64,000 nucleotides of DNA from Mayfieldus sp963781495 (GTDB taxonomy: Bacteria > Actinomycetota > Thermoleophilia > Solirubrobacterales > 70-9): positions 1,488,001 to 1,552,000 of the forward strand of contig CAWAFX010000002.1 in the NCBI GenBank assembly GCA_963781495.1, written 5' to 3'. The notes under the pieces are model-generated. The model ran no database searches and was not told where the DNA came from. It worked only from the letters and a program-made list of their open reading frames with translations. The position numbers and the translations under genes were made by a program. Shown here in pieces: positions 17,430 through 25,580 of this stretch; position 1 is the first letter of the stretch, and each line of letters starts with the position of its first letter.

Positions 17430-18439
17430 ATATTCCGCGTCGGCAGCAGCGCCTCGGTCAGCACCGCGGCAGTCGCCGGCAGCGAGGTGATCAGCCCGTG
17501 GTCGCGCATCCAGCCGATGAAGGTGTGCCACTGGTCCTGGTCCATCTCCCCGAATGGATGGCCGCTGCCTGCCTGGCTGAGCACCGGCAGCGTCGCCTTG
17601 ACCTCGGCCGCGGTCAGCTTCGGGTCGAGGTCGGGGTTCTGCTCCAGCAGCGCCTGGGTGGCGCCCTTTGGATCCTGCTCGGCGGCCGCGGTGCCGCGTG
17701 CCAGGGCGGCGAGGAAGAGGCGGATCGGCTGCGGATCGTCGGCGATGCTGCTGCCCTTGGCGACCAGCACCAGCTCGTCGTAGGTCGGGATCCCGAGCTG
17801 GTCGACCGGGGTCACCGTGGGGTGCTTGTGGCGCGCCTTCAGGTCCACACCCTCGACGTTGGAGAAGCCGCCGAGCATTGCCTGGGCCTTGCCGCTGAGG
17901 ATCGCCGGCAGCAGGTTCAGCCCCACGTTGACGACCTTGACGTCGCCGGTCCCCAGTCCGACCCGGCCCAGGATCGTTTTCAGGAAGGCGTCCTGGTAGG
18001 GGATCCCGGCGGTGGCGATCGTCTTGCCGCGCAGGTCCCCGAGCCGCTTGACCTTCGACTTGCCGAGCCAGATCATCGAGGTCAGGGGGCGGTCGACCAG
18101 GGCGCCGACCGCTTTGACGTCGAGGCCCTGCTCGCGGGCGAGCAGCAGCTCGGGCTCGTAGGAGATCGCCAGGTCGGTGCGCCCCGCCGCGACCTCCTTG
18201 ATCGGCGCCGCGGGGTCGGTCGGGGCCTCGATCTTCACGTCGAGGCCGGCGTCGCGGAAGTAGCCGAGCTTCTGTGCCTCGTAGATCCCGACGTGGTCGG
18301 GGTTGGGGTAGAAGTCGAGCGTCAGGCCGAAGCTCTGCGGCTGGCCCTTCTGGTTCTCGGACTTCTCGCCGCAGCCGGCCAGCGCCGCGGCGGCGATGAT
18401 CGCGGCGGTGGCGAGCAGGATTGCGATCGCTCGTCTCAT
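17420..18439 (-). CDS. thiY: Thiamine-precursor ABC transporter substrate-binding lipoprotein (ThiY/NMT1-like)
   Basis: 339 residues from the ATG at 18439; an ATG at 18469 would add ten residues and overlap the permease. The chosen start gives a compact lipoprotein signal (Cys23 in LAGC). The mature N-terminus, LTLDFYPNPDHVGIYEAQKL followed by GYFRDAGLDVKI, is the signature of NMT1/THI5-like proteins that bind pyrimidine precursors of thiamine. GIPYQDAF and a serine/glycine-rich ligand region follow. It ends the operon behind the TPP riboswitch, which supports uptake of a thiamine pyrimidine such as HMP or formylaminopyrimidine over nitrate or taurine. Confidence 0.88.
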   Translation of the reverse strand: MRRAIAILLATAAIIAAAALAGCGEKSENQKGQPQSFGLTLDFYPNPDHVGIYEAQKLGYFRDAGLDVKIEAPTDPAAPIKEVAAGRTDLAISYEPELLLAREQGLDVKAVGALVDRPLTSMIWLGKSKVKRLGDLRGKTIATAGIPYQDAFLKTILGRVGLGTGDVKVVNVGLNLLPAILSGKAQAMLGGFSNVEGVDLKARHKHPTVTPVDQLGIPTYDELVLVAKGSSIADDPQPIRLFLAALARGTAAAEQDPKGATQALLEQNPDLDPKLTAAEVKATLPVLSQAGSGHPFGEMDQDQWHTFIGWMRDHGLITSLPATAAVLTEALLPTRNIPG

Positions 18440-18459
18440 GCGCCCGCGACTTCTACCGC

Positions 18460-19227
18460 CTAACGCCATGTCACGACCTTGCGCTCCAGCAGAGACAACG
18501 CCGCGAAGAGGGCGATCGCGAAGCCGGAGAGGACGACGACGGCGGCGAAGAGGCGCGCCGTGAGCAGCTGCGCCGACGCCTGCAGCATCAGGTGCCCCAG
18601 TCCCGACTCAGAGCCCGCCCACTCGCCGAACACGGCGCCGATCACCGCCACCGCGACCGCGATCTTTGCGCCGCTGAACGCGTAGGGCAGCGCCGTCGGC
18701 GCCTCGACGCGGCGAAACACCTGCCAGCGGCTCGCATCGAGGCTGCGCATCATCTTCACCGCCTCGGGGTCGACCGAGCGCAGCCCGTCGAGGGTGTTGA
18801 CGGTGATCGGGAAGAAGCAGATCAGGGCGATGATCGCCAGCTTGGGGCCGATCCCGAACCCGAACCAGACCACGAGGATCGGCGCGACGACGATGATCGG
18901 AACCGTCTGCGAGGCGACGATCAGCGGATAGAAGGCCCGCCGCAGGGTCTCGGAGAGGTGCAGGACGACCGCGAAAGCGAGCCCGAGGCCGAGCGCGCAG
19001 GCGAAGCCCAGCAGCACCTCCTTCAGCGTCACCCAGCCGTTGTCGGCGAGCAGCGAGCGGTCCTGCCAGAGCGCCTTGGCGATATCGCTCGGGGCGGGGA
19101 CGAGGAAGGGCTCGAGGTGCAGCGCGTTGGCGATCAGGTGCCAGCGGGCGGCGAGCTGCCAGGCGCCGAGCAGTAGGACGACGATCAACGCCGGAAGCGC
19201 CCAGCGGCTGACGGCGCGCCAGCTCAT
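18460..19227 (-). CDS. thiX: ABC transporter permease (ThiX-like)
   Basis: 255 residues from the ATG at 19227, which overlaps the ATPase stop (ATGA). Six membrane helices are predicted. The binding-protein-dependent permease EAA loop is visible around VDPEAVKMMRSLDASRWQ followed by FRRVEAPTALPY, the contact with the ATPase. The sequence belongs to the nitrate/sulfonate/thiamine-pyrimidine importer group; the riboswitch and ThiY-like partner choose thiamine. Confidence 0.88.
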   Translation of the reverse strand: MSWRAVSRWALPALIVVLLLGAWQLAARWHLIANALHLEPFLVPAPSDIAKALWQDRSLLADNGWVTLKEVLLGFACALGLGLAFAVVLHLSETLRRAFYPLIVASQTVPIIVVAPILVVWFGFGIGPKLAIIALICFFPITVNTLDGLRSVDPEAVKMMRSLDASRWQVFRRVEAPTALPYAFSGAKIAVAVAVIGAVFGEWAGSESGLGHLMLQASAQLLTARLFAAVVVLSGFAIALFAALSLLERKVVTWR

Positions 19228-20039
19228 CTCTCGCCTCGCAGCGCCCGCATTGCCCGCTCCCGCAGGGCGACGAACTCGGGCGAGGTCACGACTTCGGTCC
19301 GCTCGCCGGCCCGCGGCATCCCCTCGAGCTCGGCGACCAGGCGGGCGGGTCGCGGCGAGAGGACGGCAACCCGGTCGCAGAGGTAGAGCGCCTCCTCGAC
19401 GTCGTGGGTGACGAGGACGACGCTGCGCGGATCGGCTTCGAGGGCGCCCGCGAGCCACTCCTGCATCTCCTCGCGGGTAATCGCGTCCAGCGAGGCGAAG
19501 GGCTCGTCGAGCAGCAGCAGCGGCTTGCCGGCGATCAGGGTGCGCAGGAAGGCGACCCGCTGGCGCATCCCGCCCGAGAGCTCGGCCGGGCGCGCGGTCT
19601 CGAAGCCGGCGAGGCCGAAGCGCTCGAACAGCGGCGCCGCGCGGCGCCGGGCCTGCTTGCGCCCGAGGCCGCGGTTGCGCAGCGCCAGGGCCGCGTTGTC
19701 GAGGGCCGAGAACCAGGGCAGCAGCAGGTCGCGCTGGGGCAGATAGGCGCAGGCTGCGAGGCGCTCGGCGGCATCGCTTCCCCCCCGGACCTCGATTCGC
19801 CCGGCGTCGGGCTCACGCAGGCCGCAGACCAGCTCCAGCAGGGTCGACTTGCCGCAGCCCGACGGGCCGACGATCCCCAGCACCCCGGCCGCCGCCAGGC
19901 TGAGGTCGAGGCGCTCGATCACCGCCAATGAGCCGAAGGAGTGGTGCAGTCCCGTGGCTCGCAATGCCGTCTCGGCCGCCGCCGGCGATTCGCTGCTATC
20001 GAAGGGCTCCCGCTCGGGAGCCCTGGTTCTGGTCAACAT
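19224..20039 (-). CDS. thiZ: ABC transporter ATPase (ThiZ-like)
   Basis: 271 residues, ATG at 20039 directly behind GAGGGAG. Walker A GPSGCGKST, Q-loop YLPQRDLLLPW, signature LSGGMRQR, Walker B LLLLDEPFASLD and the switch His in VTHDVEEA are all intact. It is first of three overlapping genes (ATPase, permease, binding protein) under one TPP riboswitch. Its Shine-Dalgarno sequence lies within the 3' end of the riboswitch, so translation of this first gene should be shut off when thiamine pyrophosphate is plentiful. Confidence 0.9.
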   Translation of the reverse strand: MLTRTRAPEREPFDSSESPAAAETALRATGLHHSFGSLAVIERLDLSLAAAGVLGIVGPSGCGKSTLLELVCGLREPDAGRIEVRGGSDAAERLAACAYLPQRDLLLPWFSALDNAALALRNRGLGRKQARRRAAPLFERFGLAGFETARPAELSGGMRQRVAFLRTLIAGKPLLLLDEPFASLDAITREEMQEWLAGALEADPRSVVLVTHDVEEALYLCDRVAVLSPRPARLVAELEGMPRAGERTEVVTSPEFVALRERAMRALRGER

Positions 20040-20040
20040 G

Positions 20041-20150
20041 CTCCCTCCGCGCGCATTACCGCACAGGTTCTAAGGGTCAGCGCCGAGCGAACACTCTTTT
20101 GTGCCGGGGGCGCTATCTCAGCCCGCCTTTCCCGCGAGCCCCCCTGGGTT
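20041..20150 (-). promoter_or_regulatory. TPP (THI-box) riboswitch
   Basis: On the minus strand the leader contains the hallmark GGCTGAGATAGCG block (pyrimidine-sensing arm) followed, after a variable stem, by CTGACCCTTAGAACCTG and CGGTAATGCGCG, the pyrophosphate-sensing arm. The final helix includes GGAGGGAG one base before the ATPase ATG, so ligand binding should hide the ribosome site. Control is probably translational; no terminator hairpin with T-run is visible. Confidence 0.93.
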
Positions 20151-20158
20151 GTGGGTTC

Positions 20159-20187
20159 AGTGTAGCCGCGACACAGGGTGTCGCGGC
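20159..20187 (-). promoter_or_regulatory. Promoter of the thi operon with a 10-bp inverted repeat
   Basis: TACACT (20164-20159 on minus) would start transcription about where the riboswitch begins. Directly upstream, GCCGCGACAC and GTGTCGCGGC (20165-20174 and 20178-20187) form a perfect 10-bp inverted repeat with a three-base centre, filling the -35/-10 spacer. It may be an operator or an extruded hairpin. Confidence 0.5.
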
Positions 20188-20329
20188 ACTGGCTGGTCAG
20201 GCGCCGAAGGCGCCGCAATTGGTGGCTAGACGCACCGCGAAGCGGCTATATGGGTACCATTGCCGTTCGCTCCTGACCTAGACGGTCGAGAAGGTCTGAA
20301 ATAGGGAGCGGCGAAACCCAGCAGAACAG

Positions 20330-21256
20330 ATGGACCCGGCAATCATCCTCTTCGGATTGGGGATCGGCGTGCTCGTCGGCATGACAGGCATGGGCGGCGG
20401 ATCGCTGATGACCCCGATGCTGATCCTCGTCTTCGGCATCCAGCCGACGACCGCGATCGGTACCGACATCTTCTACTCGGCGATCACCAAGACGGTCGGC
20501 GCCTGGCGCCACTTGCGGATGCGGACGGTCAACCTCGGCCTCACCGTCTGGCTGGCCGCTGGCAGCGTCCCGGCGGCGATCCTCGGGGTCTGGGCGATCT
20601 CGATCCTCAAGGACCACCTCGGCGAGGATCAGCTCAACTCGGTCGTCTACGCGCTGCTCGGCGGGACCCTGCTGATGGTCGGGATCATCACCCTGGCCCG
20701 GGCACTGATCCTCAGCAACCTGATCGACGAGCGCGACGACTTCGAGATCAAAACCCGCCACAAGGTCGCCGCGGTGACGATCGGGGCGACGACGGGCTTC
20801 GTGATCGGAATCACCTCGGCCGGCTCGGGGACGGTGATCGCGATCCTGCTGATCGCGGTCTTCCGCCTCACCCCGCGCCGCGTCGTCGGAACCGACGTCT
20901 TTCACGCTGCGATCCTGCTCTGGGCGGCCGGCATCGCCCACTGGATCGGTGGCAACGTCGACTTCCACCTCGCCGCCAACATCCTGATCGGTTCGGTGCC
21001 GGGGGTGATCATCGGCGCCGCGCTCTCGGGCCGGGCGCCGCAGGGCCTTCTGCGGACCGCCCTCGGGCTGGTCCTGGTCGGCTCCGGGATCGTGACGATC
21101 CAGAAGGGCGATCCGACCCTCTGGCCGATCGCCGCCGCGGTCGCGGGGCTCGGCTTCGCGCTGGTGCTCTACGGGCCGCGCTGGTACGAGCGCCGGCGGC
21201 AGCGGCGCGAAGCACGCGATGCGGCCGAGAAGCTGCGCCCGGGACTGGCCGGATAG
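20330..21256 (+). CDS. TauE/SafE-family sulfite or organosulfonate exporter
   Basis: 308 residues, ATG start. About eight membrane helices. The family repeats are clear: GVLVGMTGMGGGSLMTPML near the start and its second copy FVIGITSAGSGTVIAILL in the middle, each followed by a GTD motif (AIGTDIFYSA; VVGTDVFHAA). Known members export sulfite, sulfoacetate or related anions. It is followed by an Rrf2 regulator gene in the same direction, which supports a sulfur link. Its promoter may use TATATG near 20247; the 290-base gap also holds the thi riboswitch on the other strand. Confidence 0.88.
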   Translation: MDPAIILFGLGIGVLVGMTGMGGGSLMTPMLILVFGIQPTTAIGTDIFYSAITKTVGAWRHLRMRTVNLGLTVWLAAGSVPAAILGVWAISILKDHLGEDQLNSVVYALLGGTLLMVGIITLARALILSNLIDERDDFEIKTRHKVAAVTIGATTGFVIGITSAGSGTVIAILLIAVFRLTPRRVVGTDVFHAAILLWAAGIAHWIGGNVDFHLAANILIGSVPGVIIGAALSGRAPQGLLRTALGLVLVGSGIVTIQKGDPTLWPIAAAVAGLGFALVLYGPRWYERRRQRREARDAAEKLRPGLAG

Positions 21257-21310
21257 AAGCGGGAAAGACTGCGCCCGGGACCGCGTCCTGGGCCTGATTT
21301 ACTAGCCCTG

Positions 21311-21766
21311 ATGCGGGTCTCAGCCAAAGCCGACTACGCCGTCCGCGCCGCCGCCGAGCTGGCGGCGGTCGAGAACGGCCCCGTCAAGGGGGAGCGCCTG
21401 GCCGAGGCGCAGGACATCCCGCTGCAGTTCCTCGAGCACATCCTGCTCGAGCTCAAGCACGCCGGGCTGGTCCGCGCCCGGCGCGGGGCCAAGGGCGGCT
21501 ACTGGCTCGCCCGTCCGGCGGAGGAGATCACGATCGCCGACGTGATCCGCGCCGTCGAAGGGCCGATCGCCAACGTGCAATCGGCGCCCCCGGAGTCGGT
21601 CCACTACCGCGGCAAGGCCGAGCATCTGGTCGAGGTCTGGATCGCCGTGCGGGCGAACCTGCGCGCGGTCCTCGAGCACACCACCCTCGCCGACCTCACC
21701 TCCGGCAAGCTGCCGAAGACCGTCAAGCAGCTCGCCGCATCACCCGACGCCTGGGAGCATCGCTAG
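21311..21766 (+). CDS. Rrf2-family transcriptional regulator without cluster cysteines
   Basis: 151 residues, ATG start. The winged helix-turn-helix is typical: SAKADYAVRAAAELA, then IPLQFLEHILLELKHAGLVRARRGAKGGYWLARPAEEI, the recognition helix and wing. There is no cysteine at all, so it cannot carry the [2Fe-2S] or [4Fe-4S] cluster of IscR/NsrR/RsrR; it fits the CymR-type branch that responds to cysteine metabolism through protein partners. The TauE-type exporter upstream fits a sulfur regulon. Its last bases overlap the convergent VOC gene by four. Confidence 0.88.
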   Translation: MRVSAKADYAVRAAAELAAVENGPVKGERLAEAQDIPLQFLEHILLELKHAGLVRARRGAKGGYWLARPAEEITIADVIRAVEGPIANVQSAPPESVHYRGKAEHLVEVWIAVRANLRAVLEHTTLADLTSGKLPKTVKQLAASPDAWEHR

Positions 21767-22107
21767 CCCCCGCCCTCGGCGGCCCAGATGCAGAACTCGA
21801 ACCCCTGGTCGTCGCGGCAGATCGAGAAGCGCCCGCCCTCGGTCGGTTGCGGCTCTGAGGTCTCGCCGCCCAGCTCGCGCACCCTCTCCATCCCCGCTTC
21901 GAGGTCGTCGACCTCGAAGCAGACGTTGGCCTTCGCCTCGCCGGCGCCGCCGTGCAGCCCGCCTGGCGGGCTCGAGCCCTCGACGTTCCAGCCGTCGGGC
22001 GCGTTTCCCTCGCTGAAGCTCCAGCCGAGCAGCCCGCCATAGAAGGACTTCGCCTTCTCGGCCTCTGGGGTCGAAAGCCAGAAGTAGATGAGATCGCCGG
22101 CGGCCAC
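21763..22107 (-). CDS. VOC-family (glyoxalase-fold) protein
   Basis: 114 residues from the GTG at 22107, which sits seven bases after a TACTCT -10. It starts GDLIYFWLSTPEAEKAKSFY and has VCFEVDDLEAGMERVRELGG and a C-terminal DDQGFEFCIW: the paired beta-alpha-beta-beta-beta modules of glyoxalase/bleomycin-resistance proteins. The usual metal ligands are only partly kept, so it may bind rather than transform a ligand. Substrate unknown. Confidence 0.8.
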   Translation of the reverse strand: MAAGDLIYFWLSTPEAEKAKSFYGGLLGWSFSEGNAPDGWNVEGSSPPGGLHGGAGEAKANVCFEVDDLEAGMERVRELGGETSEPQPTEGGRFSICRDDQGFEFCIWAAEGGG

Positions 22108-22114
22108 TGGGCTC

Positions 22115-22120
22115 AGAGTA
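22115..22120 (-). promoter_or_regulatory. -10 element (TACTCT), leaderless promoter
   Basis: TACTCT on minus, seven bases, then GTG at 22107; no Shine-Dalgarno sequence. Confidence 0.55.
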
Positions 22121-22148
22121 TCTCTGCTGGTTTGCGTGTCCCTGGGGC

Positions 22149-22814
22149 CTAGGGCGGATCCCACGGCCGCGCCATCCACGTAACGCAGGTCCAGCCGTCG
22201 GTATCGGCGTCGGCCGGGTGCCAGCGCTCGCCCTGCTCGAAGACGCTCACCCCGCAGTTGACCGAGCGCGCGAACCACAGCCGTGCCGCCAGGCTGGGGT
22301 TGAAGCCGTCCCCGAGCAGGCTGTCGAACAAGAAGAAGCGCAGGAAGATCCCGTGGCTGACGATCAGCGGCCGCCCGCCGGCGTGCTCGCGCTCGAGCTC
22401 GTCCTTCAGCCTCCGCACCCGTCCTCGCACCTGGTCGAATGTCTCGCCGCCCTGCCAGGAGAAGTCGGTGTCCTCGCCGTGTTCGACCATCCAGACCGAC
22501 CAGCGGCGCAGCTTCTGCTCCTCGGGGCTCATCGTCGCGTAGTCGCGCGACTCGCGGAGCTCGGTGACGTAGGGGAGCTGCTGGACCGGCAGGCCGACCC
22601 GCTCGCCGATCAGCTCCGCGGTCTCGAGCGCCCTCCCCATTGTGCTGCTCAGAAGCGCCGTCGGCCGCATCGCCGCCAGCGGCTCTGCCGCCGCCATCGC
22701 CTGGCTTCGCCCCCGCACGGTCAGCTGGTCGCCCTCCTCGGTCGGAAGCGCAGCCAGCTCCGGATGCGCGTTGGAGACCGACTCACCGTGGCGGACGAAG
22801 ATCGCCCGCGTCAT
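22149..22814 (-). CDS. Histidine phosphatase family protein (phosphoglycerate mutase-like)
   Basis: 221 residues, ATG directly after the VWA stop codon. The catalytic RHG is at residues 8-10 (FVRHGESVSNA); the second histidine is in IVSHGIFLRFF and the acid in ELRESRDYA. This is the two-histidine phosphatase superfamily; substrates range from phosphosugars to nucleotides and proteins. It is the last of three minus-strand genes after MoxR and VWA, so a link to that chaperone-like pair is inferred from position only. Confidence 0.85.
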   Translation of the reverse strand: MTRAIFVRHGESVSNAHPELAALPTEEGDQLTVRGRSQAMAAAEPLAAMRPTALLSSTMGRALETAELIGERVGLPVQQLPYVTELRESRDYATMSPEEQKLRRWSVWMVEHGEDTDFSWQGGETFDQVRGRVRRLKDELEREHAGGRPLIVSHGIFLRFFLFDSLLGDGFNPSLAARLWFARSVNCGVSVFEQGERWHPADADTDGWTCVTWMARPWDPP

Positions 22815-24215
22815 CTACGACTCTTGCGGCACGCCGCCGGCGACCACGTTGACGAAGTTCTCCAGGTGCCGGGTCGTCCAGCATTCGAAGGCGCCGTCGC
22901 AGTAGGGCGCATAGGACGACATCACCGAGTCGCCGTAATTCCAGTAGAGGCGCGGCTCCGGGTTGAGCCAGAAGATCCGGCCCGCCCGCTCGGCGACCTG
23001 CGCGAAGACCTCGGCATGCGGCTCGCGGCCGTTGGTGCGGGCGTCGCCGAGCACGATCACCGTCGAGCGGGGATCGAGCTCGTCCGAGATCTCGGCCAGG
23101 AATTCGAGCCAGACGCGGCCGTAGTCGGTGTAGCCGGAGACGTCGGCGACCCCGCCCTCGCTGGAGATCCGGCGCGAGATCGCAAGGAAGTCGCGCTCGT
23201 GCTCGAAGATGTCGGTCACCTCCGAGATCCGCTCGATGAAGACGAAGCTGCGCAGCTTGCGAAACGAATCGTGCAGGGCGTGCAGGACCGACAGAAAGAA
23301 GACGCTCGCCGAAGTCACCGACGTGGAGACGTCGCAGAGGACGTAGATCTCCGGCCGCCGCGGGCGCTTGGGCCGGTAGCGCAGCCGCAGCGGCACGCCG
23401 CCGGTCTCCAGCGAGGCCCGCATCGTGCGCCGCACGTCGACCACCCGTCCGCGACGGCGGCCGCGCTGCTCGTGGCCGAGGGTCGCCAGGCGCCGCTTCA
23501 TCTGCGCGACGGCGCGGTGCACGGCGGCGAGGTCCTGCGCCGGGCTGGTCGGCAGCGCCCGGTCGAGCTCGGCCAGGGGGCGCGAGGGGGGAAGGGCCTC
23601 GGTGCGCTCGATCAGCGCCCGCTCCAGCTCGCGCCGCAGGTGGCGCTCGAAGCGGTTCAGCTGCTCGCGGTCGATCTCCGCCACCTCGCCGTCATCGTCG
23701 GCCGGCTGCGCCCCGGCGGAGAGGCCGAGGGTGCGGCGGATCCGCTGCACGTCGACCCCGATCACCCCCGAGCCCTCACCGCGGCGCCCGAAGGCCGCGA
23801 TCGCGAGCCGCGCCAGGTCGCGCATCTCGCCGTCGTCGCCGGCCACGATCGCGTCCCGGACGGCCTCGCGCAGCTCGTCGATGTCGAGTCGCTCGCCACC
23901 CTCATGGCGCTGCTCGCCCTCGCCGACGCCGCGCTGCACCGCCTCGGCCTCGGCGGCGCGGAAGAAGTAGCGGTCGAACAGCAGCTCGAAGAGCCGGCGG
24001 TCCTCCTGCGACTTGGCGATCGTCGCCGCCAGGGCCTCGCGGAAGTCGTCGTGGACCGTCCACGGCACCTGGTCCAGGGCGGCGAAGGCGTCGAGGATCT
24101 CCGAGGTGCCGACGGCGACGCCCTCGCGCCGCAGCTCCTCGCAGAACTCGAGCAGCTTCGGCGCCAGGCCCGGCGGGCCGCTCTGCAGCTTGGCCCCGTA
24201 GGGGGAGCCGTTCAC
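22815..24215 (-). CDS. VWA-domain CoxE-like protein, partner of MoxR
   Basis: 466 residues from the GTG at 24215, overlapping the MoxR stop (GTGA). The C-terminal ~230 residues are a von Willebrand A domain with the metal-binding MIDAS motif DVSTS followed by SASVFFLSVLHAL and a later VIVLGDARTNG. The N-terminal half is helical and charged (LLEFCEELRREGVAVGTSEI), as in CoxE-type proteins. MoxR ATPases and VWA proteins act together to insert metals into or remodel specific enzyme complexes; the client here is not apparent because no oxidase or dehydrogenase genes adjoin. Confidence 0.88.
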   Translation of the reverse strand: MNGSPYGAKLQSGPPGLAPKLLEFCEELRREGVAVGTSEILDAFAALDQVPWTVHDDFREALAATIAKSQEDRRLFELLFDRYFFRAAEAEAVQRGVGEGEQRHEGGERLDIDELREAVRDAIVAGDDGEMRDLARLAIAAFGRRGEGSGVIGVDVQRIRRTLGLSAGAQPADDDGEVAEIDREQLNRFERHLRRELERALIERTEALPPSRPLAELDRALPTSPAQDLAAVHRAVAQMKRRLATLGHEQRGRRRGRVVDVRRTMRASLETGGVPLRLRYRPKRPRRPEIYVLCDVSTSVTSASVFFLSVLHALHDSFRKLRSFVFIERISEVTDIFEHERDFLAISRRISSEGGVADVSGYTDYGRVWLEFLAEISDELDPRSTVIVLGDARTNGREPHAEVFAQVAERAGRIFWLNPEPRLYWNYGDSVMSSYAPYCDGAFECWTTRHLENFVNVVAGGVPQES

Positions 24216-25162
24216 TGGGGGCTGGTGACGCCCTCTGAGGCCTCGCCGAGCTTCACGCCCACGCGCTCGGAGACGACGTCGATGTCGGTGCGGTGCTTGA
24301 CCAGGATCGAGATCGACTTCTCGAAGACCTCGCGGTCGATGTCGTCGGCGCCCATCAGCAGCAGCGTCCGCGCCCAGTCGATCGACTCGGCGATCGAGGG
24401 CGGCTTCTTGAGGTCGAGCTGGCGCACCATGTGGACGACCTCGACCAGGCGACGGGCGAGCTGCTGGTCGATTTCCGGCGTGTGCAGGCGCACGATCTCG
24501 ATCTCCCGCTCGCGGTCGGGATAGTCGAGCCACAGGTACAGGCAGCGCCGCTTCAGTGCCTCGGTCAGCTCGCGCGAGTTGTTCGAGGTCAGGACCACGA
24601 TCGGCATCGTGCGGGCGCTGATCTGGCCCAGCTCCGGGATCGTGATCTGAAAGTCGGAGAGCAGCTCCAGCAGCATCGCCTCGAACTCCTGGTCGGTCTT
24701 GTCGACCTCGTCGATCAGAAGCACGACCGGGTCTGGGGAGGAGATCGCGGTCATCAGCGGACGGGTGAGCAGGAACTCCTCGCTGAAGATGTCGTCGAGC
24801 ACCGCACCCGTCGCGTCCTCGGCTCCGCGGGCGGGCTCGACCGGGTCGCTGCCCTCCCCGAGCGCGGCGCCGGCCTGGATCCGCAGCAGCTGCTTGCGGT
24901 AGTTCCACTCGTACAGGGCCTTCGACTCGTCGAGGCCCTCGTAGCACTGCAGCCGCACCAGCTCGCGACCGCTGGCCCGCGCCAGCGCCTTCGCCAGCTC
25001 GGTCTTCCCGACCCCGGCCGGTCCTTCGACCAGGATCGGCTTGCCGAGCCGCTGGGCGAGGAAGGAGACCAGCGCCGCCGGTTCGTCGGCGAGGTAGGAG
25101 ACCCGCGCCAGCGCCTCTGAGACCTCCTCGACCGAGGCGGGTGTCGTCGGTTCGGCTGCCAC
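24212..25162 (-). CDS. MoxR-type AAA+ ATPase
   Basis: 316 residues from the GTG at 25162, placed by a TATCCT -10 six bases upstream. Walker A EGPAGVGKTELAK, Walker B VVLLIDEVDKTD, sensor 1 VVLTSNNSRE and arginine finger region LKRRCLYLWLDYP are intact. The sequence is the CoxD/MoxR branch of AAA+ proteins. Together with the coupled VWA protein it should form a chaperone or metal-insertion module. The divergent neighbour at 25270 is a small membrane protein. Confidence 0.92.
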   Translation of the reverse strand: MAAEPTTPASVEEVSEALARVSYLADEPAALVSFLAQRLGKPILVEGPAGVGKTELAKALARASGRELVRLQCYEGLDESKALYEWNYRKQLLRIQAGAALGEGSDPVEPARGAEDATGAVLDDIFSEEFLLTRPLMTAISSPDPVVLLIDEVDKTDQEFEAMLLELLSDFQITIPELGQISARTMPIVVLTSNNSRELTEALKRRCLYLWLDYPDREREIEIVRLHTPEIDQQLARRLVEVVHMVRQLDLKKPPSIAESIDWARTLLLMGADDIDREVFEKSISILVKHRTDIDVVSERVGVKLGEASEGVTSPQ

Positions 25163-25168
25163 GGGCGA

Positions 25169-25174
25169 AGGATA
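25169..25174 (-). promoter_or_regulatory. -10 element (TATCCT), leaderless promoter of the moxR unit
   Basis: TATCCT on minus, six bases, then the GTG at 25162. Confidence 0.55.
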
Positions 25175-25199
25175 CCCGGCGCTCTGCCGCGTCCCGGAC

Positions 25200-25212
25200 G
25201 GCGATAATCGCC
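25200..25212. promoter_or_regulatory. Small palindrome containing a -10-like sequence
   Basis: GGCGATAATCGCC is a 6-1-6 inverted repeat between the divergent moxR and small-membrane-protein genes. GATAAT inside it could be the -10 of the plus-strand gene, which would make the palindrome an operator. Confidence 0.35.
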
Positions 25213-25269
25213 GGTTATGCAGGCGTCGAGCAGAACGGGCGCAGCCCGCGATTGCGAGGGGACAGGCTG

Positions 25270-25545
25270 GTGGGTGTGATGTTGGTGGCCCTGCTCGCCT
25301 GCGCCGCGGCAATCGATCCGAGTCCCTTCGCGGCCCTGCCGCGCAGCTTCGGGCCCTACGCGACGCTGATGTTGCTCGGGTTCTTCGTCGGCATCCTGGG
25401 GCACCTCTTTCGCGCCCGCTGGCTGGTGGCAATCGGCGTTCTTTTGATCTTCATCGGCGCCTTTTTGCTGCCATTAGCACTCAAAGCCACGACTAATGAT
25501 GAGCCTCCGCCACCGCCTCACGCTGCCGCCGGATCGGCCGTCTAG
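25270..25545 (+). CDS. Small three-helix membrane protein
   Basis: 91 residues from the GTG at 25270, chosen because GAGGGGAC lies six bases upstream; a nearby ATG at 25279 is an alternative. Three hydrophobic segments (about 3-20, 33-49, 56-74) and a proline-rich tail. No family recognised. The next gene, a secreted glycosidase, is in the same direction 35 bases later. Confidence 0.5.
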   Translation: MGVMLVALLACAAAIDPSPFAALPRSFGPYATLMLLGFFVGILGHLFRARWLVAIGVLLIFIGAFLLPLALKATTNDEPPPPPHAAAGSAV

Positions 25546-25580
25546 CATTGGCGGCCGGGAGCCAAGCGCCGTCCCGGCAG

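Noticed and set aside
22218..24524. 768-codon plus-strand frame opposite the phosphatase and VWA genes
   Set aside because: Crosses two genuine genes and shows no domain.
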